Shown here one piece after another: positions 1 to 8,857 of a DNA stretch of 64,000 bases; positions within the stretch are counted from its first letter, which is position 1, and every line of letters starts with the position of its first letter. Made by a program: the position numbers and the translations under genes. The stretch covers positions 1 to 64,000 of the forward strand of contig CAWBTA010000006.1 in NCBI GenBank assembly GCA_963791625.1. The letters run 5' to 3'. The notes under the pieces are model-generated. The model worked only from the letters and a program-made list of their open reading frames with translations, had not been told where the DNA came from and searched no databases. This stretch comes from JANMCE01 sp963791625. Its GTDB lineage: Bacteria > Actinomycetota > Acidimicrobiia > Acidimicrobiales > Ilumatobacteraceae.

Positions 1-719
1 GGTCGCCCCCGATCACACCGGCAACACCGCGGTCGAGCGCATCACCAACGCCAGCGCGCCGGCCAACGAGATTGCGTTCAATCGGCCACTCGACGTTCGT
101 CGGGTCATCGACGCCTTCCTCGATCCGGCCCATCCCACCGCCGGTTCCTATGCGTCGCATGTCGATGCCGACAAGGTGGTTGTGACCGGTCACTCCTTCG
201 GCGGTTTCACCGCCATCGCCATGGCCACCGGGTTCACCAACGACCTTGGCACCACCCCCGTCGACAAGCGGGTTAAGGCCATCATTCCCATCGCCCCGGC
301 GGCGTCAAAAGAGTTACTCCCGGATGCAACGCTCGCTTCCATCTCCGTGCCCATGATGGTGCTGGTCGGCACGAACGACAAGACCACGCCGGTTGACCCG
401 AACGTCACGCGCCTGTGGAGCCTCTCCAAGAACGCGCCGGCATACGAGGTAGAACTGGTTGCCGGGCAGCATCAGACGTTTACCGACATCTGCGCCTATC
501 AGACCTTTCTCCCCAAGCTCGCCAACGTTCCCGACGTGATCACCAAGACGATCGACTCCTTCGCTGCCGAAGGCTGCGCGCCGGGCGACATCGACGCCAC
601 CGCGCGCCGCAGAGCTCACCAACGGTTATGTCGTGCGCTTCCTCGATCAAGTACTCCGCAACGGGCCGACCCTGAGTGCCACGGCCAATCCGCAAGACGT
701 CATCTTCGCTGCTCGTTGA
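1..719 (+). pseudogene. Alpha/beta hydrolase, 5' truncated by window edge, C-terminal frameshift
   Basis: The reading frame is open from base 2, so the N-terminus lies outside the window. The nucleophile elbow GHSFGG is visible near base 185-202, followed by an acid-bearing segment (VLVGTNDKTTPVD, bases 361-400) and a likely catalytic His (AGQHQTF, near 462-482). This is the order Ser-Asp-His of the alpha/beta hydrolase fold, and it most resembles predicted dienelactone-hydrolase or PET-hydrolase-like lipases. Near bases 597-606, in an alternating CG run, the coding signal jumps one frame: the frame ending at 719 reads AELTNGYVVRFLDQVL and ends naturally, while the original frame continues to a stop at 739 with Arg/Cys-rich nonsense. 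A gain of one base or loss of one CG unit would explain it. The exact substrate is unknown. Family call is firm; sequencing error cannot be told from mutation. Confidence 0.75.
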
Positions 720-782
720 GTGCAAAAGCCCAGGAATAGGGCTGGAAAGCGTTTGGAAAGGACAGGGCTGCACCATGGCGCC

Positions 783-1010
783 ATGACTACCGCAACCCTG
801 CATCAGAACCCCCTCGGTCTCAGCGCGACGGAGGAGCGGATTGCCGAACTCGTCGCGGCCGGTTCCAGCAATCGGGAGATCGCCGAATCCCTGTATCTGA
901 GCCGCCATACGATCGAAGCGCACCTCACGCACATTTTCACCAAGCTGCGCCTGCGCTCCCGGGTCGATCTTGCGGTCCTGATGGTTCGCCGCGAACTGTC
1001 AGCGGTGTAA
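783..1010 (+). CDS. Stand-alone LuxR-type HTH protein (75 aa)
   Basis: The protein is essentially only a LuxR/GerE DNA-binding domain. It shows the start of the helix bundle (LSATEERIAELVAAG), the scaffold helix pair (SNREIAESLYLSRHTIEAHL) and the final helix (IFTKLRLRSRVDLAVLM). There is no receiver, PAS or ATPase domain, so it must act as a small DNA-binding protein or partner. ATG 783 is preferred; GTG 720, directly after the hydrolase stop at 719, would add 21 residues of low-complexity sequence. A purine-rich stretch at 754-763 could serve as a ribosome site, though it is rather distant. It sits directly behind the hydrolase gene on the same strand and converges with the oxidoreductase gene downstream. 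Target genes cannot be inferred. Confidence 0.75.
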   Translation: MTTATLHQNPLGLSATEERIAELVAAGSSNREIAESLYLSRHTIEAHLTHIFTKLRLRSRVDLAVLMVRRELSAV

Positions 1011-1016
1011 CCGGTC

Positions 1017-3056
1017 TCAGCCCTTCCGAGGAGCGGGGCCGTACGCCGTCTCCATCGTGGTGAACGTCTCGCGATGAACGTCCTGTAGCAAGGCGATGAA
1101 CCGTAACGCCTCGGCCGTCGGGCCCTCGGGCGCCGCGCCGCTCTTCGCCGCGAGGCGCTGTTGCACCGTTGACGTGTCGACCTTCAGCACGCTGTCCATC
1201 CAGTCGGTGATGGCGAAGATGATGTCCACGGTGTCGGTGATCTTGGACCCGCTTCGGAACTCGTACGGCCACCATGATTCGTTGGGGTCGGCGTCGCTCG
1301 ATTCAAGTCCGAGCAGCTTCGCCACGGTAAAGGCGGCGGTCTTCGAGAGCTGCTTGATGGCTGCGGCCAGTAGTGAGCCGACGCTGAGGTGCTCGAGCTT
1401 GTCATACACCTTGCACGGCGGGTGGGTCTGGGTGAGGCCATCACGTTGGAGGAGCACGTTCACCGCTCGCCGCGCGGTTTCGTTGGCTAATTCCATTGAT
1501 GCGAAATCGGTGATGCCTCGCACGAAGTCGCCGGCGATCACCAGGTTGGCGACCGATCCGGTCAGACCAGCGTGCGGACGGTACGCCCACGAGTCGGTCG
1601 TGTTGACCAACATGGGTTCGGTATTCACTCGAGTCCCCGCGGCCGCGTCCCACGCAATGCCCACGTCGATGGCGTAGGCAGGCTTGGCCGCGGGCAGTTC
1701 CGGGATCGCCTCACGCAATTGCCGCCACAACTCGGTGGTCAGCTCGGCGTCGTTGGAGGCGAGCGCAGACTTGCCGCCGGGCCCCGGAGCAGCGGTGAGC
1801 CAATCGGAAATGATGACCGTCAGAATGCCACCGTTGGGCGCGGCCCCGGCCTTCCACCATCGGCTGTCCTGCGAGAGGGCGGTAATCGCCCACGGTGACT
1901 CGACGAGCAGGTAGTGGCCCCTGATGAGCGGCCCGCTCAGTGAGCCGGGGGCGAGGTAGAACTGGATGCCGTTCATGTTGCCGTTCTTGACCCCGACTGT
2001 TTGAGCGAGTCGAGCCAATTCCGGCTCGGCTTGCAGCCCGGTGTCACTGGCGATGAGGGTCCGGGCACCGTCGAGGGATACGGCGAACACCACCGAATCG
2101 TTCGGGCCAACCGCGATCGTCTTCTGCCCCGGCGTGGTCGTCACCTTAAGGCTGGTGACGCGACGACCAGTGCCCGACGGAGTTGTTATCACCGCGTTGA
2201 CTGTGCCGGTCTTGATGGCGACTTTCGTGGGAGTTGGGGTCCCGGGCACAGTGGAAGTTGGCGGGTTCTGAAGTTGTGCGGTCCACGGTTTGATCCATGC
2301 AGTAGATGTCGGGGCGTTCAGCGCGCGATCGGCGGGTCGGACCTTCGGCGGGTTCTCGAAGCGGTCGGGTTTTGCGATGTCGAAGAGCAGCTGAAGCAGA
2401 ATGCCTGCTCCGGTTCGTGCCGACATCTCTTCGGCCCGCGTGGCCACGAAGCAGCGGGTCAAACCCTTTCCGAAGAACAGGCGGTAGTTGTTCGATCCGG
2501 CGCCGGCGCCGCAGTAGTTCCACCAAGATTGACTGTCCAGCTTTCGTGGCGCTGTGGTCCCTGTTGCCGGTCCCTGATTGGCAACGGTCTCATCGCCGAC
2601 AATCAGCACCTGGTACAGCGTGAGCGCGGCGGCCATACGGATGTAATCGGTTACGGTCAGGTTGAGCGTTGCCGCTGCGTTGGGCGGCGCAACCGGTGCC
2701 GGACCGGGCGGGAGGCTGAGCAGGAGCGGGTTGTCGGGAGCGACGTTGTCGCGCTGGGGAGCCATGAGGGTTTGGGGCTGTCCCACCAGAGACTCGTAGA
2801 CGGTGGAGCCGCCGTTCACGATGCGATCCATCGTGTGGGTCACGTGTCGGTAGAAGCCGGGGAAGAATCGGAAGCCGTGTTCAGCGGGCACCTTCTTGGT
2901 CGGCTGCGTCGTGAGCGGTACCGACCAGCTGCGCACCTTGCCGCCGCGCTCGGTCCGTGCTTCGTAGAGCGTCACCGTGTATCCACGCTCGCTGAGTTCG
3001 TGGGCGGCGGTGAGGCCGGCCACACCACCGCCGATTACAAAGACGTTTCCGGGCAT
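1017..3056 (-). CDS. FAD-dependent oxidoreductase (amine oxidase / hydroxysqualene dehydroxylase-like), 679 aa
   Basis: The N-terminus starts MPGNVFVIGGGVAGLTAAHE, a dinucleotide-binding GxGxxG fold, followed by an acidic residue in TLYEART and the GG motif (ERGGKV) typical of FAD amine oxidases and carotenoid or squalene desaturase-like flavoproteins. An 'AGDFVRGITDFASMELANETARRA' type C-terminal FAD contact (given here only as AGDFVRG...SMELANETAR) is also present. I chose ATG at 3056 because the GG-fold begins directly there; the frame extends further upstream but only into the regulator gene. Start and upstream stop overlap by 22 bp (3035-3056), indicating translational coupling with the SARP-type regulator. 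The best family guess is hydroxysqualene dehydroxylase/isorenieratene-type; the C-terminal 120 residues are extra and unrecognised. Substrate unknown. Confidence 0.75.
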   Translation of the reverse strand: MPGNVFVIGGGVAGLTAAHELSERGYTVTLYEARTERGGKVRSWSVPLTTQPTKKVPAEHGFRFFPGFYRHVTHTMDRIVNGGSTVYESLVGQPQTLMAPQRDNVAPDNPLLLSLPPGPAPVAPPNAAATLNLTVTDYIRMAAALTLYQVLIVGDETVANQGPATGTTAPRKLDSQSWWNYCGAGAGSNNYRLFFGKGLTRCFVATRAEEMSARTGAGILLQLLFDIAKPDRFENPPKVRPADRALNAPTSTAWIKPWTAQLQNPPTSTVPGTPTPTKVAIKTGTVNAVITTPSGTGRRVTSLKVTTTPGQKTIAVGPNDSVVFAVSLDGARTLIASDTGLQAEPELARLAQTVGVKNGNMNGIQFYLAPGSLSGPLIRGHYLLVESPWAITALSQDSRWWKAGAAPNGGILTVIISDWLTAAPGPGGKSALASNDAELTTELWRQLREAIPELPAAKPAYAIDVGIAWDAAAGTRVNTEPMLVNTTDSWAYRPHAGLTGSVANLVIAGDFVRGITDFASMELANETARRAVNVLLQRDGLTQTHPPCKVYDKLEHLSVGSLLAAAIKQLSKTAAFTVAKLLGLESSDADPNESWWPYEFRSGSKITDTVDIIFAITDWMDSVLKVDTSTVQQRLAAKSGAAPEGPTAEALRFIALLQDVHRETFTTMETAYGPAPRKG

Positions 3057-6000
3057 GGGACGTGTTCGCTTCCTGGGTGGGTGGGCGGCGTTGTCAGTCG
3101 AGCAAGCGCCGACGCGCTTCTTGCGGCCAGGCCTGGCGCGGCCATAGCCAGATGGGTTTGGTGCGCCTTCTGAAGGAGTTCGATGGCGTCGGCCCGTCCG
3201 CAGGTAGCGGCTGCCAGCCCCAGGTAGAAGCCGATCGGCCCGTTCGTGGAAATATCGAACAGACCGGCGTGATGGCTTGCGAACGGGGTCAGCAGGCGGC
3301 CAACAATCTCGGCGGTCTCCGCGTCCTCGCACAGGTACGCCGCCTCCGCCACGAACGACATGGCCATGAGCCACGCGAGGTCATCGGGTACCGACGCGAA
3401 GTCGTTGCTACGAAGGCGCGCCAGGCTGGTTCGAGCCGCGTCGAGGTCGCCGGTCTCCGCGAGGATGAACGCGAGCGCACACTGCCAGCCCGGAACCTCA
3501 CCGTATGCCTCGATCATGGGAGCCACCATCGGCAACGCCGCCGCCAGCATCCCCTGGTCTCGGAACCACGGAACCAACTGCGCGGCCAAGCTTTGATCGG
3601 CGTTGTCCTTCTCGATGCCCGCCCCGAGCGCGTGGGCCTCCTGCGCGAGCGCGATGCCCTCGTCGTAATGACCGCGCAGGATTGCCAACGTGGACTGCAT
3701 GGTCACCACACGGAAGCGATGGCTGGGAATGCGAACGTCGCTGGCCAGCGCCACCAGGTCGGGCATCTCGGCATCAAGAAGTGCGAGGTCGCCGGATTCG
3801 AGCCAAGCACATGCTCTCCAGATGCGGGCGATCAGCTCATCCTCACGATTCTTGCTGTAGCGGGCCCGCTGAACCATCTCAACGGTGGTCGCCATTCGCT
3901 CGGTCAGACGGTGTGGGCGATGCTGCGCCCAAATGCGACCTTCGAGCGTGAGGGCGATGGTTGCGTTGTTGCCCAATGTGCGCGCGAGAGCCTCGCCTGC
4001 AGTGGTCAGCTGCTCGGCCCGATCGAACTCCCGAACGTGGTACGCCTCTTGCCCGGCTCGACCCAGAAGTCTCGCCCGCAAGCCCGACTCCTTCATGCCG
4101 ACCAGACCGATCGCTTCGTCGAGCAGCACCATTGTTTCGCTGCTGGCGATGCCGTACGTCGAGCGGATGCCGCCGTGGATGAGCGCTGCCTGCCCGAACG
4201 CTCGATGATTGTCGTTCTTCCGCGCGATGTCGCAGCACGCGTGGGCTGCCTTGCGTCGGCCGTCGGCGTCGCCGAGACGGTGCCGGGCATTCGCTCGAAG
4301 GAGCCACAGTTCGCTCGTGTCCTGCTCGATACCACCCCACGAGATCGCTTCTTCGGCCCGATCGACGGCTGTCAAGACTTCCTCGAAGGCACCGTGCTGG
4401 AGGGCGAGGTTGGCAGCCTCGACACTCAGCGCCACCGCCCGCGAGGGATTTCCGGCCTCACCCGCCGCCCAGGCGTGGAACGCCGAGCGGGCCACGTCAC
4501 CAACGGAATCAAACGCGTCGCTGAGTTCAAGACGCAGCTGCGATCCTCGGGTGGCGGAAAGCTTTCGGATGAGGTGTTCTCGGATGAGATCATGGCGCAG
4601 CCCGATGCGCAACCCGGCGTCATCGTGTCGCTCGGCGACCAGGCCGTTGCGGAGGCCGTGCGCCAGGAGCCCCCCGGATGTCGGGTCAACAGAGAGCTGC
4701 ATCACGTCGATGAGTTGGTGCAAGATCCGCGGACTCAAGCCCGACGGCGCCAATGCGAGGAAGTCGAGCAGGATGCGATCGGTGGGGGAGAACGAATCGA
4801 GTCGGCTATCGAGCGAGTACGCCAGTCCGGCGGGTATTTCATGCAGGTTTGGTGCCCGCAGCAGTTCGGACGCCACGAAGGGATTGCCGCCGCACAGTCG
4901 GAAGAAACGGTCGGCCGTCTTGTCATCGAGCTGCCGTCCGTGTCGTGCGGCCAACTCGGTTGTCTGCGCGACCGAGAGCTCGGACAGTCGGATATGGTGC
5001 ACGGGCCGATCGCGACCGAACGCGGCCAGTGCTTCGGTGACATGGGGTGCAAGTGGTTCGCTTCGCAGTGAAATGACCAGGGGTAGACGATGTCGAAGTC
5101 GGGTCGAGAGATAGGTGATCAGGGCTAGCGACGAGGCATCGGCCCATTGGGTGTCATCGAGAAACCAGGCGATCGCTGCCTCGCCGAGCTCGGCCTCAAC
5201 GGTGTCGAGTACCTGACCGAACACCTGATCGCGATCAGCGAGCATGGTGGTGATCTCGATCTTGGTGGGGGAGTTGAGGACGAGCAGCGTCGCATCGATC
5301 AGCTGTCGGACCGGACGGAATGATGTCGAGGACTCGCCCTCATGAAAACGGGTCGGCGCGAAGTCGAGCGAGCTGGACGCGAGGAGCGCTTCACAAAAGC
5401 TCGTCTTCCCAACGCCTGGCTCTCCTTCCACAACAATGACGCTGTCGAGGTCGGTCATGGCCGCGATGGCCTGATGCAGTTCGTCGTCTCGACCAATCAG
5501 CTGAGGGGGCGCAGCTCGTCGGGGCACTCTTTCCTGAGTCACGAGGGTTCGGTAGAACCGCGCCGACTCCTCGGTGATGGTCGCCCCGAAGTCACGCTCC
5601 AAAGCACGCCGGAGATCAGCCATCACGCGCAGGGCCGCACTTGGCTCACCCGATGCCTCCAGGAGTTCGGCGGCCAAGCGGGCCAACGGCTCGTGTTCCG
5701 GGTGGTCGGCGAGCGTCGGAAGGCAGAGCCTGAGTGCCGCGTCGATCTGTCCCTGATCGCGTAAAGCCGCGGTGCACTGCATAGTAAGGCGAAGACGCGA
5801 CAACTCGGCCAGGTGAATCTGGGAGAGTGCCGGCGCAGGATCGGGCAAGGAGGCAAACGGCGTTCCACGCCACAACGCCAGCGCGGATGACGTTGCGTCA
5901 AGGCGCGACGGATCGTTGGTGTCGGCGCCTGTACCATCGGCGACCCGTGCGAAGGATTGGATGTCGAGGTCTGTCGGCGAAACCGCGAGGCGATAACCGT

Positions 6001-6289
6001 CGGGTGTTCGGTCGATGGAGATCCGACCGTCGAACGGCTCAAGCGTGGTCCGCGCTCGCGACACGGTGACGAAGAGTCGGTTCTTGGAACCGGCTGGTTC
6101 CTGAGGCCATATCCACTCGCATAACTCGTCGTCCGACACGGCCTCGCCGGGTCGAATCGCAAGCGCCGTCATCAGCACACCCACCACAGGACGCATGATG
6201 AGGGGGAGTCCGGTCCGCGGATCGAGGAGCATCGTCGGGCCGAGAACTCGAAGGCACGGCCCGACACGGGCGTTGGTCGTAGCAGACAT
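3035..6289 (-). CDS. SARP/AfsR-type transcriptional regulator with BTAD and AAA ATPase (about 1084 aa)
   Basis: The order is an OmpR-like winged helix (about residues 10-90, with the actinobacterial SARP signature of a short wHTH near MTALAIRPGEAVSDDELCEW), a bacterial transcriptional activator (BTAD) helical domain (about 100-240), then an ATPase with Walker A EGEPGVGKTSF and Walker B-like IAWFLDDTQWAD, and a long C-terminal helical TPR-like region. This is the layout of AfsR/DnrI-related large regulators. ATG 6289 begins MSATTNAR; an upstream in-frame ATG at 6346 would add 19 residues. The 3' end overlaps the start of the FAD oxidoreductase, so the regulator and the flavoenzyme form an operon. 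The likely role is ATP-gated control of a nearby or secondary metabolism locus, but the signal is unknown. Confidence 0.85.
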   Translation of the reverse strand: MSATTNARVGPCLRVLGPTMLLDPRTGLPLIMRPVVGVLMTALAIRPGEAVSDDELCEWIWPQEPAGSKNRLFVTVSRARTTLEPFDGRISIDRTPDGYRLAVSPTDLDIQSFARVADGTGADTNDPSRLDATSSALALWRGTPFASLPDPAPALSQIHLAELSRLRLTMQCTAALRDQGQIDAALRLCLPTLADHPEHEPLARLAAELLEASGEPSAALRVMADLRRALERDFGATITEESARFYRTLVTQERVPRRAAPPQLIGRDDELHQAIAAMTDLDSVIVVEGEPGVGKTSFCEALLASSSLDFAPTRFHEGESSTSFRPVRQLIDATLLVLNSPTKIEITTMLADRDQVFGQVLDTVEAELGEAAIAWFLDDTQWADASSLALITYLSTRLRHRLPLVISLRSEPLAPHVTEALAAFGRDRPVHHIRLSELSVAQTTELAARHGRQLDDKTADRFFRLCGGNPFVASELLRAPNLHEIPAGLAYSLDSRLDSFSPTDRILLDFLALAPSGLSPRILHQLIDVMQLSVDPTSGGLLAHGLRNGLVAERHDDAGLRIGLRHDLIREHLIRKLSATRGSQLRLELSDAFDSVGDVARSAFHAWAAGEAGNPSRAVALSVEAANLALQHGAFEEVLTAVDRAEEAISWGGIEQDTSELWLLRANARHRLGDADGRRKAAHACCDIARKNDNHRAFGQAALIHGGIRSTYGIASSETMVLLDEAIGLVGMKESGLRARLLGRAGQEAYHVREFDRAEQLTTAGEALARTLGNNATIALTLEGRIWAQHRPHRLTERMATTVEMVQRARYSKNREDELIARIWRACAWLESGDLALLDAEMPDLVALASDVRIPSHRFRVVTMQSTLAILRGHYDEGIALAQEAHALGAGIEKDNADQSLAAQLVPWFRDQGMLAAALPMVAPMIEAYGEVPGWQCALAFILAETGDLDAARTSLARLRSNDFASVPDDLAWLMAMSFVAEAAYLCEDAETAEIVGRLLTPFASHHAGLFDISTNGPIGFYLGLAAATCGRADAIELLQKAHQTHLAMAAPGLAARSASALARLTTPPTHPGSEHVPCPETSL

Positions 6290-6408
6290 GGGAACGATGG
6301 GTACCGTTTCGTGGTTGTGCTGTACTCGCGCCCAAGCTTGACACATTCCAGAAGGACGCTGGGACGGAGTTCGTCGTTCATCGCCCAGGCGGTTGGTGGC
6401 GGACGCAT

Positions 6409-6675
6409 CTATCCGTCAGACGGGTTGTGCGGCTGATGCGCGGCGACCGCTGCTACGAGCGCGTCGAAACCCTCTCGCATCGTGTCGCTCAGCTGCTGGA
6501 ACGCCGTCGCAATCGTGGTGTTCAACACGGCCGATGCCTCGGCCGGACCGGTCGTGAGCGGACTGGTGCCGCTGCGCACTTCTCGCAGCAAGAGGTTCAA
6601 CTGGTTGGCGACCACATGCATTTCCTGCATGGCGAGATCCTGCGGCGCCCGTCGGAGATCGAGTTGCTCGGCCAC
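6409..6675 (-). CDS. Small hypothetical protein (88 aa)
   Basis: No family recognised. The protein is mostly helical by composition, with no Cys, no signal peptide and no membrane segment; it has an amphipathic look (NTTIATAFQQLSDTMREGFD). GTG 6675 is the probable start. It lies between the SARP regulator (start at 6289) and the F420-type oxidoreductase (stop at 6753), all on the same strand, so it may be co-transcribed with either. Coding status rests only on length, GC-type codon use and its position between genes on the same strand. Confidence 0.5.
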   Translation of the reverse strand: MAEQLDLRRAPQDLAMQEMHVVANQLNLLLREVRSGTSPLTTGPAEASAVLNTTIATAFQQLSDTMREGFDALVAAVAAHQPHNPSDG

Positions 6676-6752
6676 GTCTTCAAGAATGAACCTTTGGCCG
6701 AGGTTCCCGCATCATGGAAATCCCTACTTCCGCTCGTGTCAGCGGAATGCTG

Positions 6753-7574
6753 CTACCCCAGCATGCGGGCGATGTCGGTCACCACGGAAGCAGGCTCGGT
6801 CTTCGGCACCGAGACGATGCCCAGATGGGCACCGACCGCCGTGAAGGCGTCGGCATCTCTTCGCAGCGCGGTGTTGTCACCGTTGAAGCGCAGCAACGTG
6901 CTGCAGGTGATCTCGGCGACATCCCGCCCAATGGCGTCGCACGACCGCTGCAGGATCTCACGGCAACCCGCAAATTCGGCTGGCTCGCTGCCGGAATAGT
7001 TCCAGTGATGCGCGTACTTGGCAGCGAGCGGAAGGGTGCGCTTCTTGCCCTTTCCTCCGATGCAGATCGGCAGCGGTTTCTGCACGGGCTTGGGGTTATT
7101 CATCGCTTCGGTCAGGTGATAGTAGGTACCCGCAAACGTGGTGCGATCGTTCGTGAGCAGGCTCGACACGATGGCGAGGCCTTCCTCAAAGCGGTCGAAG
7201 CGCTCAGCCATGGTGCCGAGGTCGATACCAAACGCGTCGCACTCCTCCTCGTTCCAACCGGCGCCGATGCCCAGCTCCAGTCGACCGGCCGAGGTGATAT
7301 CAAGCGTGGTTGCCATGTTGGCCAACAGGGCCGGATGCCGGTACACCATGCCCGACACGAGCACGCCGCCACGTAGCCGAGTGGTGGCCTGCAGCAATGC
7401 CGTGAGCGTGACCCACCCGTCCATGCAGTCCTCGGTGGAGTCGCCGAACAGGGGATAGAAGTGATCAAAGGTCCACCCCGACTCGAACACAGTCTCTTCG
7501 TCGGCTCGCTGCCAGGCCTCCAACAACCATGGCCACGTGGTCCGTTGCGGTGAAGTACTGAAAGCGAATCGCAT
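6753..7574 (-). CDS. LLM-class F420-dependent oxidoreductase (273 aa)
   Basis: The sequence has the luciferase-like monooxygenase TIM-barrel pattern: N-terminal beta strand with aromatic residues, DHFYPLFGDS near residue 35-45, a conserved TTRLRGGVLVSGMVYRHPALLA block, the flavin/F420-site segment LELGIGAGWNEEECDAFG, and a C-terminal ICIGGKGKKRTL. The GIGAGWxExE segment is characteristic of actinobacterial TIGR03560-like F420 enzymes rather than FMN luciferases. Substrate is unknown; these enzymes pass hydride from F420H2 to diverse compounds. The cofE gene at 55.5-56.3 kb in this window supports an F420-producing host. Confidence 0.85.
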   Translation of the reverse strand: MRFAFSTSPQRTTWPWLLEAWQRADEETVFESGWTFDHFYPLFGDSTEDCMDGWVTLTALLQATTRLRGGVLVSGMVYRHPALLANMATTLDITSAGRLELGIGAGWNEEECDAFGIDLGTMAERFDRFEEGLAIVSSLLTNDRTTFAGTYYHLTEAMNNPKPVQKPLPICIGGKGKKRTLPLAAKYAHHWNYSGSEPAEFAGCREILQRSCDAIGRDVAEITCSTLLRFNGDNTALRRDADAFTAVGAHLGIVSVPKTEPASVVTDIARMLG

Positions 7575-7727
7575 ATGACCAACGTAGCGAAGGTGTCGTC
7601 AGCCCAAGGCACGCGACGTTCCGCAGATGGAGTGACGAAGGTCACATTCGTTGACGTTGTGACGCGTGGAGGGTTCGTGCGATGTAAGGGGCAGAGAACT
7701 GCTCACCCCCAAATAAAGGAACTCATC

Positions 7728-8228
7728 ATGAACGCACGAAAGCTCATCATCGGAAGCATCTCCATCACTGGTTGCCGTCATCGGGACCTCCACCATGGTG
7801 TTCGCCACCGTCGGTGTGATCGAGCATCGCAACGACACCCCGAAGCCGACTGTGGTCACCACGGTCGCTTCCGCCCCCAGTACCTCGGCCGTCACGATTG
7901 CCAGCACCACCGCAACCTCGATTGACGACAACGATGGCCAGCGACGACAGCACTGCCCCCGCCGCGACCACGTCGGTGACACGGTCCCGACGAGTGCCGC
8001 AACGGTGGAGGCGAACGAGGTCCGACACAGCGCCGATGACAGCGCCACCCACGATGCCAATGACGACAAGAACAAGGTCGACTCGGACGACTCGGCCACG
8101 CACGATGCCAACGACGACCATGGCAACGACAACGTGACCAGCACCACCGCCACGACCACGCCGTCCACTTCGACGGTCACGGTCGATGATCACAGCGGCA
8201 AAGCGGCAAGGGTGGCGGCCACGGCTGA
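7728..8228 (+). pseudogene. Thr/Asp-rich membrane-anchored protein, frameshifted
   Basis: An ATG at 7728 has a good ribosome site (AAAGGAA at about 7714-7720) and begins MNARKLIIGSISI. The hydrophobic run then continues only in the next frame as LVAVIGTSTMVFATVGVIEH, giving a textbook signal-anchor if one base is removed or two added near 7755-7770. After the anchor the frame is rich in Thr, Ser, Asp and Asn with two tandem HDAND segments (near 8050-8120). A short stretch near 7935-7985 reads better in a third frame (ASDDSTAPAATTSV) before returning, and the last residues read HSGKGGGHG then a stop at 8226-8228 in the original frame. So three or four indels are needed. The composition and the SGKGGG end resemble the sigma-factor partner downstream (8854-10086), so I take it as a real gene broken by errors or decay; the function is unknown. 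Confidence 0.45.
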
Positions 8229-8320
8229 TCGTCCTCACCCCGATCGGTTGGGCCAGATCGACTTCGCCCGTAGACGGTCCGGCCCAACCGTGTTGGCTGT
8301 CTGTGTAACGATGACCACCG

Positions 8321-8857
8321 ATGCGAGACGACGTGACGAACGAACTGTTGGATCGCATCAAACGAAAGGACCCGGCAGCATGGGAGCCGGTGTACCTCGA
8401 GATCTATCCCCGGCTGCGGGGATACGCCGCCAAGCGAGTCGGCCATGACCACGCCAGCGACATCGTGGCCGAAACCATGGCCAGGGCGGTCGGTTCGATC
8501 GAGCGCTTCGATCCGACTGGTGTCGGACTTTCGGCCTGGATCTTCGGAATCTGCCGCCACGTCATCGCCGACCGCTACCGATCTCTCGAACGTGAGAAAA
8601 GACAACCCGTTGCCCCGCTCGACATCAGCGACGACATCGGTGCAGTACTCGAAGGAAACGAAGAAGCCCAGGCCATGAAGCGGGCCTACCAGATGCTTTC
8701 CGACGATGATCGTGAGATCCTCGATCTGCGAGTAATTGGTGGCCTAACCGCTGAAGATGTCGGCGCTCTGCTTGATCGAAAACCTGGCGCAGTACGCATG
8801 GCCCAATCCCGAGCCCTCGAACGACTCAGACAACACTTCAAGGAGGTGTACCGATGA
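8321..8857 (+). CDS. ECF-family RNA polymerase sigma factor (178 aa)
   Basis: Region 2 is seen from residue 10 to 80 (WEPVYLEIYPRLRGYAAKRV, ASDIVAETMARAV, then WIFGICRHVIADRYRS), and region 4 from about 115 (MLSDDDREILDLRVIGGLTAEDVG and a recognition helix with RKPGAVRMAQSRALERLRQ). Length is typical of an ECF factor. The ATG at 8321 is used; an out-of-frame ATG lies 10 bases upstream. The stop overlaps the start of the next gene (ATGA, 8854-8857), so the Gly/Ser-rich one-TM protein is its co-translated partner, in the position usually held by an anti-sigma factor. The stress or signal it responds to is not shown. Confidence 0.9.
   Translation: MRDDVTNELLDRIKRKDPAAWEPVYLEIYPRLRGYAAKRVGHDHASDIVAETMARAVGSIERFDPTGVGLSAWIFGICRHVIADRYRSLEREKRQPVAPLDISDDIGAVLEGNEEAQAMKRAYQMLSDDDREILDLRVIGGLTAEDVGALLDRKPGAVRMAQSRALERLRQHFKEVYR

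Noticed and set aside
3062..5071. Long plus-strand open frame of 669 codons
   Set aside because: It is the antisense shadow of the SARP regulator; composition is Arg/Gly-rich and shows no domain.
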